Below are positions 11,250 through 23,425 of a DNA stretch of 64,000 nucleotides, piece by piece. Every line of letters starts with the position of its first letter. The first letter of the stretch is position 1. Both the position numbers and the translations under genes were made by a program. The stretch covers positions 1 through 64,000 of the forward strand of contig JADILM010000007.1 of assembly GCA_016617785.1 (NCBI GenBank), written 5' to 3'. This DNA is from Sporobolomyces roseus (lineage: Eukaryota > Basidiomycota > Microbotryomycetes > Sporidiobolales > Sporidiobolaceae). The notes below the pieces were generated by a model. That model was not told the origin of the DNA, did no database searches, and saw only the letters and a program-made list of their open reading frames with translations.

Positions 11250-11564
11250 TACACCGATCGCCATCAAGCGCTCCCGGAGACTCGAGTAGATTCCTTCGTT
11301 TCTGCTGCTTATTTTCCAGCCGTCCCACCCACTCCGACGTCCGACACCATCACTACGGTGCCTTCCGTTGGTTACACCACTCCCTCGCAGCCAGCAGCCT
11401 CGAACCCGATCACTCCCTTCACTCCCGAACCTCGAACTCATTCCACCACCAGCGGAACAGAGATCATCTACCCTGGAGATCGTCGCCACGCTCATCTTCA
11501 CAATGATCCACGCTACACTCATCGATCTTCTGACAATGCTTACGTTCGCAAGAGGGAGTTCTGA
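11250..11564 (+). pseudogene. In-frame continuation of paralog A beyond TAA
   Basis: This stretch continues the frame of the preceding gene after its TAA and ends at its own TGA. The beginning aligns with the paralog at 11927-12697 beyond HLRRAIR, so it was probably coding in the ancestor. The remainder (PSVGYTTPSQPAASNPITPF and onward) is Pro/Thr-rich and unlike the paralog's acidic tail. It is translated only if the TAA is read through or absent in the real genome. Confidence 0.5.
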
Positions 11565-11926
11565 GAGCGGAAAGAAGGAGGAAATAATTTGGACTTCTCG
11601 AGGAAGGATTTCGTGATCTGTGATTCTCTACAATTCCTCCTGTCAATCTATAGTGAGTTCACCTTGATGCGGGAAGCAGCGAGAGGAAGAATTGCAGTCT
11701 GCGCAAAACTTGCGAGAGCTGAGTTTCTCGGTCAGAGCGTCTTCTCGTCTCAATGTCGAGGCCTCAACTTGAATGACAGACTTGATCCCTCGTTTGCACC
11801 GCGTGACTGGATTTCCGCGGTCAATTCGGCTAGAGACGAAAGACGAACGGACAGACAATTTCCGTTTCTCTTCTCTTCCCTCACAGACGTTCGACAGTCT
11901 ACCTCCTTACTATCAAGTGATTCACC
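11565..11926. other. Intergenic between tandem paralogs
   Basis: About 360 bp, presumably the promoter of paralog B. No distinct motif was identified. Confidence 0.35.
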
Positions 11927-12697
11927 ATGTCAGCTCTCGTGAGACCATCTGATCTCTTTACTGCTCGAAAGTCCGAAACAGCTCGTAAGCGTCTCAAACC
12001 GGTCTTTCAATTCTTTCGCTCACTCTACTTCTCACACAGCTACTGATGTCGTCTCTCATTTGAGAGACGCATATGAGCGTCGCAATAACGTACTAGACAA
12101 TTTGATCACAGACCGGATTGATCCAGCTGGTGAGTTTCGCATTCTCTCGTTTTCAGGACAAAATTGTTGAACTCGGTTGTGAGCAGGCCAGATCAACAAC
12201 CGGACTCGTTATATAACGCTTATGAATGCTATCGAGAGCTTGGCGAAAGCACTGAGGCGAAGAGCTCGACTCGAGGCTGAAGGAGACGTGATGCTCGATT
12301 CGTTCGAACATGCTCAATACCCACTTCCACCCGGCGTACGCAGACTTCCTTCTCTCTCTCTCTCTCTCTGTTTGAGCTCTACTGATCGATTCGAGAGCTT
12401 TCCACCTCACAGAGCGATCCTCATCTCCGTCGAGCGATTCGACAAGAGGGTCTCAGTCGACTAACGGAATCCTTCGTCGAAGCCGCTTACGCACCTTCTC
12501 CCGTACCTCCTTACAACAATCTGGCCGATTTGATGCAAGAGGTGGTACCCGCACAGTTCAAACCTGGTTCTCGCAAACGACCAACTCCGCAATCGGTTCT
12601 TAGCGATCCCCACTATCCAGAAGAGGGTGAAGGGCAGGAAGAAGATCCGAAGGCTGCGCAATCGAAGCGAAGGATGCGCTATCAGTCGGGACTATGA
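11927..12697 (+). CDS. Small helical protein, tandem paralog B (intact)
   Basis: Four exons joined in phase: MSALVRPSDLFTARKSETA, then PTDVVSHLRDAYERRNNVLD, then GQINNRTRYITLMNAIESLA followed by a Lys/Arg-rich helix and QYPLPPG, then SDPHLRRAIRQEGLSRLTES. The tail includes VEAAYAPSPVPPYNNL and a charged end, KRRMRYQSGL. The product is about 190 residues, mostly helical, with no recognised domain, signal peptide or membrane segment. It shares intron phases and several blocks with paralog A immediately upstream, so the pair arose by tandem duplication. Function unknown. Confidence 0.65.
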
Positions 12698-12861
12698 GCT
12701 TCGACGAGGAATGTTCAGTGGGGTTGAGAAAGAAAGAAAAGCGTTTTTCGTATAGTTACAAGCAACAAGTTTTCGAGTCTTCTACTTCCTTCCCCTCTTT
12801 GTTCCTCCCTCACTCTGTTCCCGAGATCCTTCGTTTTCTCCACCCTCGTAATCTCCCTGAT

Positions 12862-15312
12862 TCATTCGGGTGGTAATTGACCAGCTTGAGCAGCTGCCAT
12901 TCTCCTCTTGATATACTCCCTACTCTCCCAAATCCTATCAGTTCCTCTCTCATCACAGACAACGAAAGAGAGACAGAGAGAGAGAGTGCTTACCGAACCT
13001 GAGCGTGACCTTCTCCCGTAACGATCAATCTCTTCTGTCTCGGCAATTCCAACAGTACGACCCTCAAATCCCTCGCGTAATTCGCAACCAATTCATAATC
13101 GTGTTCACTCGAGAAATCATCATACAAATAACCTGGAAATTCCTCACACTCAAACCTTATCAGTTCCTCTCAATCATTCAAGAGAGACAAGAGAGAACTA
13201 ACCTTCAACATGTTTTATTCTCCTCCTCTCATGTTCCCATAACCTAATTTGATCCACCACAGTAGTAGGTAAAAGGTTTTGATCCTCATTATGTTTCCCT
13301 TGTCGTTGTTGATGAAGTTGAACCATTTGAGGATGAGCCCTCGTAGTCAAATAACTAATAATCTTTTTGCTTTCTCCCTCTATCAGCTTGCTCCATTCGA
13401 TGCACGAAAGAGAGAGAGAGAGAGCTTACTTGATTCGCAGTAATCCCATTCTCCAAACCCCTTCTCACTGATTCCCTCGTAATCATCCCCGTAACGAAAT
13501 TCGCAAACCTCGTTTTCAAACTCGCAAACAAACCCATGACTGCAATTTGTAAAGGGTTTGAAGTGTACGCGTAGAGTTTGTAGTTGGTTTCGAGGACTAA
13601 GAAACCTTGGGAATCTGATTGACCGTGTAAAGTCGAGAGGAGGGGAGGAGCTGATGAGGTGAGAGTAGTAGAGAGTCGTGTTGGGTAATAAATCGATGAG
13701 TCGGGCTTGAAACGAAAACGAAGATTTCGAAATTTAGTGAACGAAACGAAACGAAACGAAGAGAGAGAGGAGAGCTCTTACGGAAGTACGATAGACTAAT
13801 CCATAATCTGCTAGATCTGAGAGTACTCGCAATTGAGAAGCAGTCATTCCCGAAGAATCATAAGCCTGTTTCATTTCGAGAACGAGAAATCAATCTTCGA
13901 CGTTCGAGGTAGTGTTGAGGGAAAGCAATCAGGCTCACTCGACCTAACTCTAATGATCCCAACATGAATAGAAACCCAATCGTCTCGACAAGATCCTGCG
14001 AGGTTCAAGAAAGCGAATCAGTTCTCCACAACTAGTCGAGAGAATCAAACACTCCCGAGACTCACCTCAGAACTCTCCAGATAAGTCAATAGCAGATCCC
14101 ACAACTGAGTATTGACATCCTCGAGCAAGAATTGAAACCCTTTCGAAGTGATCCTCATGGATCTCAAACTTCTCGTTCTGTGGATAGCTCCCTTTTCCAC
14201 CATCAACAACTCTCTCGAAGCAGATAGAGAAAAGAGAAAGGGAGCTCACTCGGAAGCCATGAGACCTGATTGATAGAGTAACTGAAGGACTTTCTCGGAT
14301 GGTTTCGGCCTCGAAGGATCTGCGTAATTCACCATGAAATGTTGAATAGTCTACTCTCCCTTTCGAAATCCTATCAGTTCCTGTGACTGAGGAAGGAGAT
14401 AGAGAGCGAGACGAGATACGTACCTCCCACTGAGTTTCAGCATGTTGATCCAAGAAATGAATCGTGATTTTATCATCAATCGCCTGAAACTCGTTCGCAG
14501 GATTTCCAAACGCTCCTGGTTTACCCCTGTTCGTAACTCATTCCCTAATCAGCTCAGCTCGTTCAGATTATGAGAGAACTGTGTTGCTTACCCTCCAGTG
14601 AGAGCTTGTCGTAAAGAAGTTCGAAATTGATCGTTCAATACGAATACTGTCGAATCGTTCACTTCCGCTCCACCTTCTTCCTCTTCCCCAACTTCAGGTT
14701 CAAGAATATGTAACCTCGCAAGTGCCGACAAACTAGCATTCAAATGCCTGGCGTTTTCCTCTTCCCCCCAAAAAATCAGCTTCTCCTCTTTTCGTTTCTT
14801 CGCGAGAAAAGTCGAGTTGAAAAACATTACCTCCTCTCACTTTTATCTCCTCCATCACTTTTCCTCTCCCTAACCCACACGCTCATCTCTCGCAAAGTGA
14901 TCTCACTCCTTCCTTCTTCTTCTTCTTCCTCCTCTTGCTCATCCTCGACTCCAGACATGGGTGAATCTTTTTCCCTCTTCCTTTGAGCGGGAGTGGGTGG
15001 TACACTCAACCATAAGAGATTCAACACGAGATGCCTAGCAGTAAGCGGTAACAATCTAAAATAAATGTCACTCAACTCTCAATCAGCTCCTCTCCTCAAC
15101 TCCTAGAGAAGAAGAGAGAGAGACACAACTCACCTATAGATGGATAATACAGAAGCTGAACTATTGTATAACCTCTTGAACATGATTGGACTCAATCTGT
15201 CTAGGAATGAATAGAGTGCAGATGAATAATCAGATCCACCTTGACCTGTACCGCTTGCTCCTAATGAGGCAGCTGCAAAGGGTGAGAGAGAGTGAAGAGC
15301 GAGGGATGGCAT
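12862..15312 (-). CDS. TFB2: TFIIH subunit 4 (p52 / Tfb2)
   Basis: Core TFIIH subunit that anchors the XPB helicase in transcription initiation and nucleotide excision repair. The N-terminus reads ALYSFLDRLSPIMFKRLYNS then ASVLSIYRLLPLTARHLVL, the family's opening signature. Next come an acidic insertion, ARHLNASLSALARLHILEPE, the FRTSLRQALTGG motif, and FQAIDDKITIHFLDQHAETQ leading to the FMVNYADPSRPKPSEKVLQL region. The C-terminal domain includes YLYDDFSSEHDYELVANYAR and RVVLLELPRQKRLIVTGEGH. A final intron (GTAAGC..ATAG) precedes IWESREYIKRRMAAAQAGQL and the stop. There are many short introns. The start is the first Met before a Gly/Ala/Ser-rich leader. Confidence 0.88.
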
Positions 15313-15761
15313 GGCTGAGCTAGAGGAGAGAGGGAGGAGGAGGAGAGAAGGAGGGGAATGAGAGAGAGGGAAAGGAGCGAGGGAAAGAGTTGAGTGTGTA
15401 CTGCGATAGACTGGTGTTGGTGTTTTTGGAAGTGAGAACGCAAGATTAAAGTGAAGTGAAAGGGAAGAGAAGAGCAGAGCGGAATCAATTTTTTGAAATC
15501 GTCAAGTCCAAAGAATGAAAAACAAATTGGTTACACAAAGGTAAGCCAAGCTAGATCAAGTAGTGATCGTCGTCAGGATTGTCGTTATATAGATGTTCGT
15601 GAAGATGAATGAGAGGGAGAGAGAGCAAAGAAACAAAACAAAAAAATGAAACGAAACGAAAAACAACACAGAAAGTCGAAAATAGAGTCCATGATCCCTA
15701 TCCCCTCCCCCTCCCCTTTACTTTCCTTCACTACCATGACCCTCTCCTCCACCGACCGACT
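15313..15761. other. Intergenic
   Basis: The 5' flank of TFB2 and the 3' flank of the membrane-protein gene. It contains AAACGAAACGAAAAA-like and CT-rich tracts. No gene seen. Confidence 0.35.
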
Positions 15762-17762
15762 CTAATAAGCGTTCCCACCTTTCCAACTCCCCATCGCTTT
15801 CTCATCAAACTCTTTCTCTCCCTCTCCCTCTTCTTCGTCCCAATCCATCCCTCCCTGTTCCCTCATCTCGGGAATCACATGTCCATGCTCATCTCCAAAC
15901 GGACTCTTTCCTCTCTCTTCTTCCCTCGCCGCATCCCCTTTCAATGATCCAGAACTTTTCATCCTCCTAAACAAATTCTTCATACTTCCCAACCTCCCTC
16001 CTCCACCTGCCGCTAATCCCTGTGATGCCGGTGGTGCGGGTGATAGTGCTCTAGCGACAGAGTAGGAAGCCAATGCTTGATCCGGTGATAAAACCGATTC
16101 ATCCCCTGAGATGGGAGAGAATTGTTTCATTCCCGTAAAGCTCGAGTTCATCGCAAGGGGTGAAAGTTTGGGTCTCGTGGAAGTGTTGGGAGTGAGGAAT
16201 GGATCGTCCGAGTTGTTGTTGTTCGAGTGTGCGTTTCGAAGGGAGGAGGATGTGGAAGGTTTATGAGAGTGAGAGTGAGAGAGTACGAGGGGTCGGAGTG
16301 CGTTGACTGAGGGTGAATCTCTTAGTTCTTCTGTGGTTCCAGAACGAGAAATAGGGTCTTCGAATCGAGACGATTGGGATAATAAGGAAGAAGAGGATTG
16401 GGAAGTCGTGAGTCCCGATCCCGAGAGAGGTGGTGAAGCTTGAGGTGGAGAGTTTGAGTTTGAAGAACGAGATAATTGGGATTGATGTATAGATTTCCTC
16501 TCGTACATGCTTGAAGCTTTCCCTCCTCCTGCTCGACTCGAAGAGAATGAAGGCCTTTCACCACCCGCGAACGAAACTCTCGAAACCCTATCCCCTTCTC
16601 CGATTTCCCGTTTCCTCATTTCGGCGGGTTGAGGAGGTCGTAAAGGACTACCACCACCCATCGAGTAAGTCGAGTTGCGTTGTTGAGGATCCGCGAAATA
16701 AGAATGACGATTCGCGGTTGAATACATTGAGCCTGATGGTCGATGGTGAGATCCAGGTCGGGATTGAGCCATCGATGGTCGAGGTTGCCAAGTTCCTTGA
16801 GACATCATAGACATTCGTTTATCGACGACCTAAAAACATCAATGAGCTAGAAATTAGAACTGGGAGAGGAGAAAGGGAATGCGAAGAAGAGAGAGGTGTA
16901 CGTACAGCAGAGAATCGTTTCTTTTCAGGTCTCTTTCTCATCCTGTTCCAAGTAACATACGCTATTACTGCGATTGCTACTACTAGGAGAGGTACTCCGA
17001 CTGCAGCTCCAAGTTTGCCTCCTGAAACTGGAGGAGATTGAGTGTTCTTGTCTGCGACAGATTCGACTGAAGGTCCGGTATAGATCGGTTCGGGAGCCGA
17101 GTTCGTTACTGATGGATACCTACGAGTGGAGAGAAAGGAACGTGATCAGCTCGAGTAAAGCGAGAGGAGTTCTTTTGAGAAAAAGGGGAAGAAGCGGCTT
17201 ACGATCCATTGTAAGAAACGGTAAAGAGAGGACCTGCTGGTGCTGGAGTATTCCAAACAGGTTGACCAGAGGGAACGATCCCGAGCTGTACAGCGAGAAC
17301 AACCTCTACATTAGCTCGCCTTGATCTCGAGAGTTGAATGAAATGAAAGCGTACCTGAGCCTGTACCTCTCCCGCACCAGTACTAGCGTTCCACCAACCA
17401 GGTTTCAATTGAGTGATCAATTCCCCTTTGCCATACTCTACTCCAGTCCATTCATGAACAGCGATCAATCCAACTTCCTCGACAACATTCAAATATAAAT
17501 CAACCGTTTCAGTTCCTACGTCGACGCAGGCTGGGTTCCAAGTGAGAGTGATTGATTCATAGACTGGTAAGGTGTCGGAGGAAGTGGGAGAGGTGTAGAG
17601 GGAAGAGATTGAATCGCAGGAAGAAGGGGCTCGAGAGACGAGGTGGGAACGGGTAGGATGAGATCGGCGCATTTGAACGAGTGTGGTGAATGCCCGTAGG
17701 CTAATTAACGAGTGACTTGGGGAGTTGGACGAGTTTGAGAAGAATGAATCGAAACCAAACAA
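15762..17762 (-). CDS. Single-pass membrane protein with Ser-rich cytosolic tail
   Basis: The family is not recognised. The order is an extracellular-type domain (SSCDSISSLYTSPTSSDTLP, ESITLTWNPACVDVGTETVD, LITQLKPGWWNASTGAGEVQ, LGIVPSGQPVWNTPAPAGPL), a linker, one strongly hydrophobic segment (LGAAVGVPLLVVAIAVIAYV) followed by the basic stop-transfer NRMRKRPEKKR, then a 350-residue Ser/Gly/Pro-rich tail ending with an acidic stretch and GSWKGGNAY. The layout suits a plasma-membrane or cell-wall sensor (inference). No signal peptide is visible at MFGFDSFFSNSS; a Met at 17672 or a missed upstream exon may be the true start. Five exons. Confidence 0.65.
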
Positions 17763-17818
17763 ACAAATTCCATAACTTCTCTCTCTCTCCTCAAGTTCCT
17801 CCAGTTCATTCCACTCTC

Positions 17819-18470
17819 TCAGATCGCTTCCTTATACTGCTTGGTAGATCTAGCAGCTTTATCTGATGCAGTCGAGCCTACTCTCGGCGTTGCTTGTGGT
17901 TTGCTCGCTACGAAATCGCGTATCTTCTTCATTCTTGTTTAACGACCTCGATCTCCTCCTCAACGTCTCTCAAGGTCTACTAGAGCGTTTACAACGGCTC
18001 AAGGTATACTCAGCATAGGCTTAACAACGCGACCCGGCTCATTCCGAGTCTACACGAACCTGAAACGCCTCGAAAACTCGCATTTTCTCGATTATTTTCA
18101 ACGAGGAGTGCGTGATCCCCTACACTCGCCATCTGTATCAATTTGTGAGCTTGAACCCTTCCATCCTCAGAGACAGAGAGAGATGCTGACACGAATTGCT
18201 GAAACAGCCGGTGAGATTTTAAGACGGGAGAACTAACCATTCGCAAAGATTTCGAGCCTAACCATTCGCAAAGATTTCGAGCCTTATGGGATTCTCGCGG
18301 ACGTCGATGAGCGCTACCACCGAGGACTTCCAACGGCGTGTTACAAAGCGGGTTGTCGAAGGGGAGGAGTTCAGGTGTTCAAGGTGACGAGATAGGCTTC
18401 GAGGAAACGATCTTGCGAAGGAAATTCTCAATTTGACCTCGTCTGAGCGGTCTCTCCACTCTCATTGTAA
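17819..18470 (-). CDS. Possible small gene, structure unresolved
   Basis: Coding-like fragments on the minus strand that I could not join into one frame. They are RWKSSVVALIDVRENPIRLE (about 18290-18350), VSASLSVSEDGRVQAHKLIQ with ASVGDHALLVENN (about 18070-18200), and a C-terminal MKKIRDFVASKPQATPRVGS with TKQYKEAI and stop (17819-17932). A 25 bp tandem duplication at 18235-18284 repeats a potential splice donor (GCGAATG|GTTAG) and breaks the frame of the first fragment. This could be a damaged gene or a gene with an unusual intron layout. Function unknown. Confidence 0.25.
18235..18284. repeat. 25 bp perfect tandem duplication
   Basis: Two identical, adjacent 25 bp units (18235-18259 and 18260-18284), beginning AACCATTCGCAAAG. 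On the minus strand each unit ends in GCGAATGGTTAG, which matches a splice donor. Confidence 0.95.
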
Positions 18471-18826
18471 CTCTCTCCAAATACGATACTCTCCCGCTTT
18501 TGGTTAACCCGAAAAATGAAGTGATAGAGGGGTATTTCTAGTGTTTTGATTAATCATTTCAACGATTTTTGAGCTAGAGAGAGAGAAGAAGAAGAGAAGT
18601 TGCAAGTGTTGAGACATGGTGAAGAAGAGGTAGTGCTAATGGAGACAACGTCGAGGGGGGAGTGAAAGTCGACGTAGAGAGCGAAAGGGAATAGAATGGA
18701 TCGATAAAATCTATAGATGAGCGAGATGAGAGGGTGTCAGGTGGAAAGTCGAAGAGTTTATGCCCTGTACACGATGTCGATCGATCAGTTCTGCTATCAC
18801 AAGTCGGACAGTGAAGAAGGAAATGC
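18471..18826. other. 3' flank of PRMT1 gene
   Basis: About 350 bp with GA-rich runs on the plus strand. No gene seen. Confidence 0.35.
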
Positions 18827-20264
<1,438 letters not shown>

Positions 20265-20978
20265 AATGGGAGAGACCGGAGAGCTGTAAAAGAGGGAGAA
20301 AAGGTAGGATTTAGTTGATTGAAAACAGAGGGGGGGAAACTCGATCAACTTTGTTTGAGCCGCTGAAACGAAAGCCTGAGTAGTGGCTTTCTCCCGCCAG
20401 TTGAGCCCCTAGTCTCTCCATCACCATCCGCTTGTGCATCTCCGGCCTTTCTGATGAGTTACTCGCTGAGTTTCCCTCAATCAACCTTTTGACCTTTCTT
20501 CCCGCTCTCCCTCACATCTCCCTGGCAGCCTCTGAACGCCTCTATTAGCTCCCACTACCTTCATTGATAGTTTCTACTCCGATCTTATCACTCTTAGAGC
20601 TCCTGACTGGGTTTGTAATGATGAATTTGTCCGAATTGAACCTTTTGAAGTTTTGATGTAGCCGAGGAGGAGGGAGCTGTTTCTGTAAAGCTTACGGGGG
20701 TGTTCTGAGTAACTGAGGAGGGGTAAGGTGTAGCAGCTATGCAATCAAGCAAGCCTAGTCGAGAGTTGGAGGTAGCGGAAAAAGGAACTTGGATTCGAAT
20801 TTCAACTCTTACTCCTCCGCAAAAGCACGGTCAATCTCAATTCTAATCTCTGAATTCTCTCCTCTCGTCCGCGACCCAGTGCGATGAAGGGGGGTATATA
20901 GATGAAATTGCAAGTTTTGATCTTTTTCGGGGTTCTAGTAGTCAAAGCGATAGTACAACATCTTGACTCTTTTCAGCT
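20265..20978. other. Intergenic
   Basis: About 710 bp between PRMT1 and RPB7, which are on the same strand. It holds the PRMT1 promoter and the RPB7 3' flank. A short GGGGTATATA tract lies near 20891. No additional gene recognised. Confidence 0.35.
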
Positions 20979-21922
20979 TTAACCGATCGGACCCAAATAA
21001 TCTTCTTTAATAGTTCCAATCGCAAACTATATGCCCTCTCACCTCCTTACATCAGCTCATAGCCCTTTGTACTCTTTCCAGAAAGAGAAAAGGGAGGGAA
21101 GACTAACGATTTCAGTAGCGTCGACTCGAGTTCCAACGATTTTTAATCGAATTTTAGTAGATTTCTCAATCTTCAACTAAAATACACGCACACAACTTAC
21201 TCGTTAGCTCAGAGAAGGAAAGGGGAGAGAAGGGAAGGGAAGGAAAGTTAAAGGGAAAGAAGAAACGTACGACATCTTCTGTTGAAGTGAAACAAGGTGG
21301 GTTTGCGTTTGGATCGAAAGAGAAATCGGGTGGGATCAACTAGACACCTCCTCCAGACCGTCAAGGATTAGTGGAGAAGAGAGAGAAGAGAGAGGAGGAA
21401 GGAGAAGCGTACGTGAGTTGAAACGAAACATTGTAAAGGACCGACATCTACAAAGATTCCCATCTGCAACAGGTTCGCCCAATATCGAAGAGATCAGTTT
21501 TTTTTTCGCTCCAACCGAGAACCATCTTGTAATAACTCCTCACCTTGTTAACACTCGCGACTACGCCATCGACAACCTCTCCTCTAAACGGTCGATAAAC
21601 GATCGCCTGATACCTCAACCTAAAAACCGCCTGACCATCCTCTTTAATCCTACCCCTCATCCCTTCATCCTCGTCTGCTCCTTCTGGTTGATCCAAATTA
21701 TCTTGAGTTACGGCGATAATGTAACCGAGTCTTCCAGAACAGGATCCTTCGACTTGACGACGGAGGGAGAGTTTTAGGTAGGCTGATAAGGAGGGGTTGA
21801 AGTAGGATGGATGCATTATTAAATCTTGAGTTAATTCTCGCTGTGGTGGGAAGATGGGGGGTTAGTTAAGGGGGAATGAAGGAGAAGGGGGAAGGGAGAG
21901 GGAGACGAACGAGGAAAAACAT
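20979..21922 (-). CDS. RPB7: RNA polymerase II subunit Rpb7
   Basis: Stalk subunit that pairs with Rpb4 on RNA polymerase II. Exons read MFFL then RELTQDLIMHPSYFNPSLSA, VEGSCSGRLGYIIAVTQDNL, RYQAIVYRPFRGEVVDGVVA and MGIFVDVGPLQCFVSTH. The later exons are LIPPDFSFDPNANPPCFTST, then LKIEKSTKIRLKIVGTRVDA, and FAIGTIKEDYLGPIG followed by TAA. These cover the tip domain and the OB fold of the family. An acidic insertion (DQPEGADEDEGMRGRIKEDG) interrupts the usual tip-domain loop. Short introns separate all blocks; the first exon codes only four residues. Confidence 0.93.
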
Positions 21923-23425
21923 GATTGCGATCTTGGAGTTGGGGAACGCCTTTGAAGATTGGAATGGGGGGGAGAGACGGGTAGAGTAGAGAGTAAGAGT
22001 TCGTAATGAATGACAAAGGGAGGGAAGGAAGGAAGGAAGGGTAGGAACGTCGAGTGACCTTCGAAGGGGGAGGGAGAAGCGAAAGAAAGAGAGTTTCAGC
22101 AACTTTGTTTTCGAACGCATCGAGCAAGGTTGTTTGGTATACTATCCTGCATCACTGCTGACTCCTCTGTCTGTTCCAATGCATTCCTGTGCTTCTGTTT
22201 CGATGATTCATTTCCTCCTCCAAACCCCTTTGCCTCAACTTGACTCAACTCCAACAGATCTCCTCGCTGAACACTCGAGATCATTCACATGGAGTAGTTT
22301 GTCCTTACCCGCTATGAATTGAATCTATTCAACTTGATGTGTACTGTTGACTGATTGATGAGATCCTTGTCGACTTTGTTTGCTCTCCTACTGATCCGAT
22401 TCGAGGACTGAGAGTGCCGTTCGAGGGTTGCAAGTGGTGATGAGCGTGCTGACAACTAAGCAGACGCGTGTAGAGAAGCGCAAGTGGGGGGAAAACTAGA
22501 AGGAAGAGAGGAAGGAATTCACAACGACGACGACGACTCTTTCTTCTCCCTCTCGCTCTCACTTTACACTAGTATACGCTCTGAGCGATACTCCAGGAGT
22601 GGTACAATGCATCTGTACAATGTATCGCTCATTCCTTCCTCCTCGTCGAATTCGCTACTTTCCTCTCAACCTGAATCTCACTCAAGAGAACTGCCTCGAA
22701 TGCCTAGAAGCTCCATTCAGCAGTCTCTAATCAACTCAAGGCCAACCCCAAGTCTTCTCACTTCTTAGTTGACCAAGTTCTGATCAAGCCTCTTTCCTCG
22801 TTCGGACTCAAAAACTATCGCAAACTGTCTCACCTCCTCGCAAATCAACCAATCTAGAATCAACTGAGCACAACCCGGTACTGTCGGAAGAGCACAGGCA
22901 ACTCCACGACTCCAGGTTTCATTATACCTTGATTCGAAGAAACAGAACTCATCTTTCGACCCTCCAATTCTCTTCCCACACGCTCTCCCTTTCCCCTCTC
23001 TCACACACTCTTCACAAGACTGACTATCGACAGATCTCGACGCCCTTTGAACGGAAGAGGAAGAACGATCACAGTAGTCCGAAAGGAGTTCTCAAGACAA
23101 ATCTCTCTTCCTTCTTTTACCCCATCTTTAATCCCCGACTGTCTCTCCTCCTCCCCCTTCCCGAAACCCAAATCTCAAGTCTTTTCACTCCTTTCCACCA
23201 CTCGTTTCAAACACCCCCTCTCCGACAAAGCTCTTATCTCATCTCACAATCCCCTCATCAACTTTCGCACCGAATCACCACATTCAACCCTTTTCCCTTC
23301 GCTCGCCCATCTCGCTCGTCTGTCCGAACCCTTGACGTCTAGTTTAACACCTTCACCTCCCCTCCCTTCTCCCTTTCCCTCGTGTTACCAACCACATTCA
23401 TTTTACCAACACACTCCTTTCAAAA
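21923..23425. other. Long intergenic region
   Basis: About 1.5 kb between two divergently transcribed genes. It contains GGAAGGAAGGAAGG-like purine runs near 22020 and CT-rich stretches from 22900 onwards, consistent with a long promoter for the secreted hydrolase. Open frames here are short and overlapping; none looks coding. Confidence 0.4.

Noticed and set aside
12350..13430. CT/GA microsatellites such as CTCTCTCTCTCT runs
   Set aside because: Such runs occur throughout promoters and introns of this genome and do not mark a distinct element.
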